A DNA stretch of 64,000 nt from an uncultured Phascolarctobacterium sp. Its GTDB lineage: Bacteria; Bacillota; Negativicutes; Acidaminococcales; Acidaminococcaceae. Position 1 is the stretch's first letter; each line of letters begins with the position of its first letter. The notes below the pieces were generated by a model, which was not told where the DNA came from, searched no databases, and saw only the letters and a program-made list of their open reading frames with translations. The position numbers and the translations under genes were made by a program. Positions 58,755 to 64,000 of the stretch are shown in pieces. The stretch lies in the NCBI GenBank assembly GCA_900552005.1, contig URXU01000001.1, forward strand, positions 1 through 64,000. Reading direction: 5' to 3'.

Positions 58755-59807
58755 ATGACTGAAACCATGCGTTGGGAAAACGGAAAACTTATTTTGCTGG
58801 ATCAAACTAAATTACCGCAGGAAAGTGCCTTGATTTGCTGCGATAATTATGAACGTGTGAAAGAAGCTATCAAACGGCTGGAGGTAAGAGGAGCGCCTGC
58901 AATCGGCGCTGCTGCAGCCTTTGCCATGGTTTTAGGCGCACAAGCGGCGGCTAAGCGTCCTGATTTTTTAGGTGCCTTGACTAAGATAAAGGATGATCTG
59001 ATTACCGCACGGCCTACCGCCGTAAACCTGAAATGGGGCGCAGAAAAAATTTATGCTCTGGCAGTAAAATTAACAGAAGAATTAATACCGCCTGTAAAAA
59101 TTATCAGTCAGCTGGAAGAACTGGCTTTAACCATTTACAGACAGGATATTGAAACTAATAGAAAAATCGGACGCTGCGGCGCAGAAATCTTACCGGACAA
59201 CACCGTTCTTTTAACACACTGCAATGCCGGTGCGCTGGCTACCTGTGGTTGGGGAACTGCCTTGGGTGTTGTGCGCGAAGCTTATAGCCTTGGTAAGCTG
59301 AAAATGGTTTATGCCGATGAAACCCGTCCGTTGCTTCAGGGAGCACGTTTAACAGCTTATGAACTGACAGAAGATAATATTCCGGTTACCGTTATTACCG
59401 ACGGCATGGCTGCCTGGACTATGAAAACAAAGGGAATTAATGCCGTAGTTGTCGGCGCCGACCGTATCGCTGCTAACGGCGATACAGCCAATAAAATCGG
59501 TACTTACGGTGTAGCCTTGGCTGCAAAAGCACATCACGTGCCTTTTTATATTGCAGCGCCGCTCAGTACTTTCGATTTTACGCTTGCCGACGGCAGCGCA
59601 ATACCTATTGAAGAACGCAGCGCCGGTGAAGTCAGAGGTTTTGGTCATGAACTTACGGTTCCGGCAAAAGCTCAGGTATTTAATCCGGCTTTTGATGTTA
59701 CCCCTGCTGAACTGATTACCGGTATTATTACCGAATGCGGTGTTATTAAAGCGCCTTATATAGAAAATATTAAATTATTACAGAATCATCTTGAGGAGGA
59801 AAAATAA
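58755..59807 (+). CDS. mtnA: 5-methylthioribose-1-phosphate isomerase
   Basis: MtnA converts methylthioribose-1-phosphate to the ribulose form. The 350-residue protein has VRGAPAIGAAAAFAMVLG, RPTAVNLKWG, LLTHCNAGALATCGWGTALG with the catalytic Cys, VYADETRPLLQGARLTAYEL, VVGADRIAANGDTANKIGTY (catalytic Asp) and ERSAGEVRGFGHELTVP. All motif residues of the family are present. It lies between mtnP and ahcY with short gaps. Confidence 0.96.
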   Translation: MTETMRWENGKLILLDQTKLPQESALICCDNYERVKEAIKRLEVRGAPAIGAAAAFAMVLGAQAAAKRPDFLGALTKIKDDLITARPTAVNLKWGAEKIYALAVKLTEELIPPVKIISQLEELALTIYRQDIETNRKIGRCGAEILPDNTVLLTHCNAGALATCGWGTALGVVREAYSLGKLKMVYADETRPLLQGARLTAYELTEDNIPVTVITDGMAAWTMKTKGINAVVVGADRIAANGDTANKIGTYGVALAAKAHHVPFYIAAPLSTFDFTLADGSAIPIEERSAGEVRGFGHELTVPAKAQVFNPAFDVTPAELITGIITECGVIKAPYIENIKLLQNHLEEEK

Positions 59808-59810
59808 TTC

Positions 59811-61055
59811 ATGGAAAGCATGATTAAAGATATTAATTTGGCAGCTTCAGGCAAACAGAAAATTGCCTGGGTCAAAGAATATATGCCGCTTTTAAATATT
59901 CTCAATGAGAAATATTCCAAAGAACAGATCTTCAAAGGTCTGAACATGGTTGTTACCATTCATCTGGAAGCCAAAACTGCTTATTTGGCGCAAGTGCTGA
60001 AAAATGCCGGTGCCAACGTAGTAGTAACCGGCAGCAATCCGCTGTCCACCCAGGACGATGTTGCTGCGGCACTGGTCGAAAGCGGTATCGCTGTTTATGC
60101 TACTCATGCCTGCTCTAATGAAGAATATGATACATACCTCAGAAAAGCACTGGATATTGAGCCTGACCTGATTATTGATGACGGCGGTGATCTGGTAAAT
60201 ATGCTGCATGGTGAGAGAAAAGATTTAATCAGCAAACTGATTGGCGGCAGCGAAGAAACAACTACCGGCGTTCATCGTCTGAAAGCTTTGTCCAAGTCCG
60301 GTCATCTGGCTTTTCCGATGATTGCTGTAAACGATGCTTACTGCAAATATCTTTTCGATAACCGTTATGGCACCGGTCAGTCTTCTTTGGATGGTATTAT
60401 GCGTACTACCAATCTTTCCATTGCCGGCAAAACTCTGGTAGTTGCCGGTTATGGTTGGTGCGGTAAAGGTGTTGCAATGCGTGCCAAAGGCATGGGCGCC
60501 AATGTCATTGTTACTGAAATTGATCCGATTAAGGGTATTGAGGCTGTTTTTGACGGCTTCAGAGTAATGCCGATGGCCGAAGCTGCCAAATATGGCGATA
60601 TCTTCATTACCGTTACCGGCTGCAAAGATGTAATCACCAAAGAACATATGCAGGTTATGAAAGACGGCGCTGTATTGTCCAATGCTGGTCATTTTGATGT
60701 TGAGGTCAATAAGCATCATCTGGAAGAACTTACCGTAAAAGCTCCTTATGAAGTTCGTAAAAATATTACCACCTATACCATGGCAGACGGACGAAAAATT
60801 AATTTGCTGGGCGAAGGCCGCCTGGTAAATCTGGCCTGCGGCGACGGTCATCCTATTGAAGTTATGGATCTGTCCTTTGCTATGCAATTTTTGGCAATGA
60901 AATATTTGCTGGAACATAAAGGTTCCATGGAAAATAAACTTTATGTACTGCCGGAAGAACTTAATACCGAGGTTGCAGCCCTTAAACTGCAGGCTATGGG
61001 CGCAGGTATTGACAAACTTACTCCGGAACAGCAGGCTTATCTGGAGCAGGAATAA
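59811..61055 (+). CDS. ahcY: Adenosylhomocysteinase
   Basis: This enzyme hydrolyses S-adenosylhomocysteine to adenosine and homocysteine, with NAD. The 414-residue protein contains GLNMVVTIHLEAKTAYLAQV, GSNPLSTQDDVAAALVESG, the conserved DDGGDLVNMLH, EETTTGVHRLKAL, NRYGTGQSSLDGIMRTTN and the NAD-binding VAGYGWCGKGVAMRAKGMGA. The C-terminal end is shorter than in long eukaryotic forms and lacks the usual K-Y tail; this short form is known in bacteria and archaea. The start follows mtnA by three bases. Confidence 0.95.
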   Translation: MESMIKDINLAASGKQKIAWVKEYMPLLNILNEKYSKEQIFKGLNMVVTIHLEAKTAYLAQVLKNAGANVVVTGSNPLSTQDDVAAALVESGIAVYATHACSNEEYDTYLRKALDIEPDLIIDDGGDLVNMLHGERKDLISKLIGGSEETTTGVHRLKALSKSGHLAFPMIAVNDAYCKYLFDNRYGTGQSSLDGIMRTTNLSIAGKTLVVAGYGWCGKGVAMRAKGMGANVIVTEIDPIKGIEAVFDGFRVMPMAEAAKYGDIFITVTGCKDVITKEHMQVMKDGAVLSNAGHFDVEVNKHHLEELTVKAPYEVRKNITTYTMADGRKINLLGEGRLVNLACGDGHPIEVMDLSFAMQFLAMKYLLEHKGSMENKLYVLPEELNTEVAALKLQAMGAGIDKLTPEQQAYLEQE

Positions 61056-61057
61056 TT

Positions 61058-61735
61058 ATGTATTCATTAAATGACACCGATAAAAAAATCTGTCAAAAGA
61101 TTGTTGAAATTGGGCAGCAATTGACGGCAAAACATCTGGTTGCCGGTTCGTGGGGAAATATCAGCTGCAAAACAGGTGAGAGTGTTTTTGCTGTAACTCC
61201 CTCGGGCAAAGGTTATGCAGGTTTGACCGCTGATGATATTGTTTTAATGAGTTTGGACGGCAATATTATTTTCGGTAAACATACGCCGTCTTCTGAAAGC
61301 AAACTACATGCCGCTGTATATGCGGCATGCAAACAGGCGCAGGCAGTTATTCATACGCACAGTATTTATGCCAGCGCATTAGCTGCCATGCACCGTCCGG
61401 TTCCGCCAATTATTGAAGATATTGTACAGATTATCGGTGGCAGGGTAAATTGTGCGGCATATGCTTTGCCCGGAACACAGCAGCTGGCAGATAATGCAGC
61501 AACAGCCTTGGATGGACGCAAGGCTGTGTTATTGGCTAATCACGGTGCTGTCTGCTGGGGCAGATCGCTGGACGATGCACTGACTGTCGCAGAAGTACTG
61601 GAAAAAGCGGCGCAAATTGCCATTATCTGCCAAAACTGCGGCGGTGCGGTTGAATTATCTGATGATGATATCCGCATTATGCATAAATTTTACCTTGAAC
61701 ATTATTCCAAACGACAAATGGGAGAAGAAGAATGA
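61058..61735 (+). CDS. Class II aldolase, MtnB/fuculose-phosphate type (candidate Ald2)
   Basis: A 225-residue zinc aldolase/adducin-fold protein. KHLVAGSWGNISCKTGES opens the substrate site, SSESKLHAAVYAAC holds the active Glu, HTHSIYASALAAM supplies the first zinc His pair, and LLANHGAVCWGRSLDDAL the last His. In the MTA operon it could be MtnB (a dehydratase) or the DHAP-shunt aldolase Ald2, which splits methylthioribulose-1-phosphate into DHAP and an aldehyde. No mtnW, mtnX or mtnD genes follow, which favours the aldolase. It overlaps mtaD by four bases (ATGA). Confidence 0.8.
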   Translation: MYSLNDTDKKICQKIVEIGQQLTAKHLVAGSWGNISCKTGESVFAVTPSGKGYAGLTADDIVLMSLDGNIIFGKHTPSSESKLHAAVYAACKQAQAVIHTHSIYASALAAMHRPVPPIIEDIVQIIGGRVNCAAYALPGTQQLADNAATALDGRKAVLLANHGAVCWGRSLDDALTVAEVLEKAAQIAIICQNCGGAVELSDDDIRIMHKFYLEHYSKRQMGEEE

Positions 61736-63015
61736 GCAAATTATTACTGAAAAACGTTGAACTGCTGCATACTCCAAATGGTGAAAATAATTTTATCGCG
61801 ATAGAGGATGATAAAATTATCTCCGTTGGCAACCGGCTTCCTGAAAATTTTGCGGCTGATGAAGTAATCGATGGCAAAGGAATGCTTGCGACAGCAGGCA
61901 TGGTGAATACTCACGGACATGTTTCCATGACTTTGCTGCGCAGCTATGCTGACGATATGTCTTTAATGGACTGGCTGCAAAATAAAATCTGGCCCATTGA
62001 AGCTAAAATGAATGCTAAAGATATTTACTGGGGAGCCATGCTGGGTATTGCTGAAATGCTTAAAGGCGGTACAACATGCTTTGCCGATATGTATTGTTTC
62101 ATGGGTGATGTAGCTCGTGCAGCAGCAGAAACGGGTATTCGTGCCAATCTTTCCCGCGGCTTGATTGGACTTGGGCCGGATAAAGATGATAAACTGGCAG
62201 AAAATACTCAGCTTGTGCAGGAATGGCAGGGATACGATAATGGACGTATTCGTATTACCTATGGCCCTCACGCACCATATACCTGCCCGGTAGATTATCT
62301 GCAACAAGTCATCGCCGAAGCACAAAAAAATAACGCGGAAATTCAGATGCATTTATGTGAAACCAAAGGGGAAGTCGATGATTGCCTGAAAGAGCATGGT
62401 AAAACTCCTATCCAGCTAATGGACGAACTGGGTATGTTTGAGTGCGGTACCATTGCAGCCCACTGCGTATATCTTAGCGAAAGTGATATGGATATTATGG
62501 CTGCTAAAAATGTACGTGTGGCTCACAATCCGCAAAGCAATCTGAAACTGGCCAGCGGTATCGCTCCGGCAGCACAAATGCTTGCCAAAGGTATTTGTGT
62601 AGGCCTTGGCACTGACGGTGCGTCCAGTAATAATAATCTGGATATGCTTGAAGAATGCCGCGCTGCAGCAATGCTGCATAAAACAACTACCATGAATCCA
62701 TTGGCTGTGCCTGCGGCAACAGCCTGGGAAATGGCAACTGTTAACGGTGCAAAAACCTTAGGCTTTGAACACCTGGGCACTCTTGCACCTGGACAGACAG
62801 CTGATATTGTTTTATGGGATATGCATAAGCCTTATTGGTATCCGCGTCATAACAAGCTTTCGCTGCTGGTTTACGCAGCTAACAGCAGCGATGCCGATAC
62901 CGTAGTAGTTGCCGGTAAAGTGGTTCTGAAAAATGGTCATATGACGATGTTTGATGAAGAAAAGATTTATGCAGAGGCTAATCTGCGGGCGCAAAAACTT
63001 CTGCTCAAGAAATAA
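61732..63015 (+). CDS. mtaD: 5-methylthioadenosine/S-adenosylhomocysteine deaminase
   Basis: MtaD removes the amino group from the adenine of MTA, SAH or 5'-deoxyadenosine. The 427-residue amidohydrolase has the zinc pair His61/His63 in VNTHGHVSMTLLRSYADDM, a conserved metal His in EIQMHLCETKGEV, and the later AHCVYLSESDM and LGTDGASSNNNLDMLEE with the Asp. It is translationally coupled to the aldolase and ends the operon; a terminator follows. Confidence 0.94.
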   Translation: MSKLLLKNVELLHTPNGENNFIAIEDDKIISVGNRLPENFAADEVIDGKGMLATAGMVNTHGHVSMTLLRSYADDMSLMDWLQNKIWPIEAKMNAKDIYWGAMLGIAEMLKGGTTCFADMYCFMGDVARAAAETGIRANLSRGLIGLGPDKDDKLAENTQLVQEWQGYDNGRIRITYGPHAPYTCPVDYLQQVIAEAQKNNAEIQMHLCETKGEVDDCLKEHGKTPIQLMDELGMFECGTIAAHCVYLSESDMDIMAAKNVRVAHNPQSNLKLASGIAPAAQMLAKGICVGLGTDGASSNNNLDMLEECRAAAMLHKTTTMNPLAVPAATAWEMATVNGAKTLGFEHLGTLAPGQTADIVLWDMHKPYWYPRHNKLSLLVYAANSSDADTVVVAGKVVLKNGHMTMFDEEKIYAEANLRAQKLLLKK

Positions 63016-63034
63016 AATAGTTCGATGATTTTGC

Positions 63035-63078
63035 TTAACAGTTCAGCGATAGCTTTTATTGCTGAACTGTTAATTTTT
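63035..63078 (+). terminator. Rho-independent terminator after mtaD
   Basis: A 13-bp perfect stem TTAACAGTTCAGC/GCTGAACTGTTAA (63035-63047 with 63061-63073) is followed by TTTTT. Confidence 0.9.
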
Positions 63079-63189
63079 ACTTATATGTGAAAATTGCATA
63101 AAATAAGCAAAATATAACTAATACGGATGACATTATTTTTCGTTTCAGTTATAATTGACAGTGTAAACAATAATTTATGAGGTGATGTT

Positions 63190-63765
63190 ATGAGATTTCC
63201 GTTAGTATTAGGCGTTTCTGCACGTCATGCGCATTTATGCCGTGAACATATGGACATTTTATTTGGCAAGGGAAGCGAGCTGCATCCTAAGAAAATGATT
63301 GGTCAACCGGGCCAATACGCTTCTGAAGAACAAATTAAACTTGTTACTTCCAAAGGTGAAATGAAATTACGTATTATCGGACCACTGCGCCCTGAAACAC
63401 AGATTGAACTGGCTCTTACCGATGCCAGAAAAATGGGTCTTGCTGCACCAATCCGCAACAGCGGTGACATTAAAGGCTCCGCAGGCGGAAAATTAATTGG
63501 ACCGGCAGGCGAAATGGAACTTGCTGAAGGTATTATCGTAGCTGCACGTCACATACATTTATATCCGGAAACTGCTGCGAAATACGGCTTAAAAGATGGT
63601 GATATTGTTGACCTGGAAACTCGCGGCGAACGTGCGTTAACCCTGCATAATGTACTGGTTCGCGCCGGAGAAAAACATGCCGATGAAATTCATATTGATA
63701 CTGATGAAGCAAATGCCTGCAATCTGGACAGCGGCGTAATGGTTGATGTGGTATTTAATAAATAA
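63190..63765 (+). CDS. pduL: PduL-type phosphate propanoyltransferase
   Basis: This 191-residue enzyme swaps CoA and phosphate on propanoyl or acetyl groups. It has two similar halves, each with a His motif for zinc: VLGVSARHAHLCREHMDILF in the first and IIVAARHIHLYPETAAKYGL in the second, plus the phosphate-binding IIGPLRPETQIELALTDARK. The N-terminus lacks the encapsulation helix of microcompartment PduL, so a soluble cytoplasmic enzyme is likely. AGGTGAT precedes the ATG. A weak TATAAT (63150-63155) may be its promoter. No acetate kinase gene is adjacent in the window. Confidence 0.93.
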   Translation: MRFPLVLGVSARHAHLCREHMDILFGKGSELHPKKMIGQPGQYASEEQIKLVTSKGEMKLRIIGPLRPETQIELALTDARKMGLAAPIRNSGDIKGSAGGKLIGPAGEMELAEGIIVAARHIHLYPETAAKYGLKDGDIVDLETRGERALTLHNVLVRAGEKHADEIHIDTDEANACNLDSGVMVDVVFNK

Positions 63766-63797
63766 TTTCCTTTTAAATACGGAAAAGAGTGATTATT

Positions 63798-64000
63798 ATG
63801 ATTAAATCTGCTGCAATAGCTTTAACACTGCTTTCCTTGAGTACATGGCCTGTTTATGCCTATACGGATCATACCGCCGGCTACAGCATTAATGACCGCG
63901 AGCCCGAAGCAATTATCAAAAGTAATAATCTTTACGCCTTTGCTGATAAGAACGAAAACAGTATTGCCGTGCATACCTTCACTGCCGATGAAGTCGAACA
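63798..64000 (+). CDS. Start of an exported protein (cut by window end)
   Basis: From the ATG at 63798 the frame stays open to the window end (67 codons). The first 22 residues form a signal peptide (MIKSAAIALTLLSLSTWPVY, cleavage at VYA-Y). The following sequence (DHTAGYSINDREPEAIIKSN) has no family I can name. It resembles the start of small periplasmic proteins common in Negativicutes. The start codon is 32 bases after the pduL stop, so co-transcription is possible. Confidence 0.6.
   Translation, partial: MIKSAAIALTLLSLSTWPVYAYTDHTAGYSINDREPEAIIKSNNLYAFADKNENSIAVHTFTADEVE

Noticed and set aside
60225..60917. 230-codon reverse-strand frame inside ahcY
   Set aside because: Antisense to a fully conserved adenosylhomocysteinase; no start signal.
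1..64000. CRISPR arrays, insertion sequences and complete prophage genes
   Set aside because: No regular spaced repeats and no intact transposase, integrase or structural phage genes were seen. The island's integrase would lie outside the window.

Overview
The window looks like a chromosome segment of a Negativicutes bacterium, a Firmicute with an outer membrane. An Acidaminococcaceae member such as Phascolarctobacterium is a plausible guess, but this is inference. The signs are: an autotransporter beta-barrel remnant and CsgG/FlgT/LPP20-type envelope proteins (diderm); low-to-moderate GC with strong AGGAG-type ribosome sites; an IspH-ribosomal protein S1 fusion; a full set of cbi genes for anaerobic B12 synthesis; and a dicarboxylate-type transporter.

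Left part (1-5402): a visibly AT-rich accessory region. It holds the C-terminal part of a membrane Ser/Thr kinase, two small XRE regulators, a DUF805 membrane protein, a small membrane protein, and a tight three-gene set of exported proteins related to the FlgO/FlgP/FlgT and CsgG families, with no flagellar genes nearby. It stops at the 3' half of a tRNA-Leu gene (5347-5402), which I read as the displaced attachment-site end of an integrated island whose other end lies left of the window. A decayed strip follows (5403-6472) with gene remnants, including a frameshifted tatC-like sequence.

Middle (6559-17440): alkaline phosphatase, a DUF3299-like exported protein with a LolD/MacB-type ABC pair, a broken autotransporter barrel, an SLC13-type transporter, a UshA-type nucleotidase, RNase P RNA, a polyprenyl-phosphate-type glycosyltransferase and an NlpC/P60 hydrolase. 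At 17512-31534 a promoter, a variant cobalamin riboswitch and a terminator precede a 14-gene B12 operon (cbiD-L-F-G-H-J-ET-A-B, cobD, an ApgM-like gene, cbiP, cobO, cbiC), running from cobalt-factor II to adenosylcobyric acid/cobinamide. The nucleotide-loop genes cobU, cobS and cobT are not here.

Right part (31593-64000): housekeeping genes. These are tRNA-Asn, an enoyl-CoA hydratase, a site-2 protease, trpS, scpA-scpB-rluB, a flavoprotein, cmk, plsC, ispH-rpsA and fni; then a PDZ-radical SAM protein, a second CobA-type ATP:corrinoid adenosyltransferase, der and plsY; an ACT regulator, hom and thrB; tRNA-Pro, a zinc-ribbon protein and prfC; a DcuS/DcuR-type two-component pair; a WecG/TagA enzyme, psd, pssA and a glycosyltransferase. 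Next comes a purine-thioether salvage operon (HAD phosphatase, mtnP, mtnA, ahcY, a class II aldolase, mtaD) that fits the DHAP shunt for 5'-methylthioadenosine and 5'-deoxyadenosine. It ends with a pduL-type phosphotransacylase and the start of an exported protein. All convincing genes but one remnant lie on the + strand.
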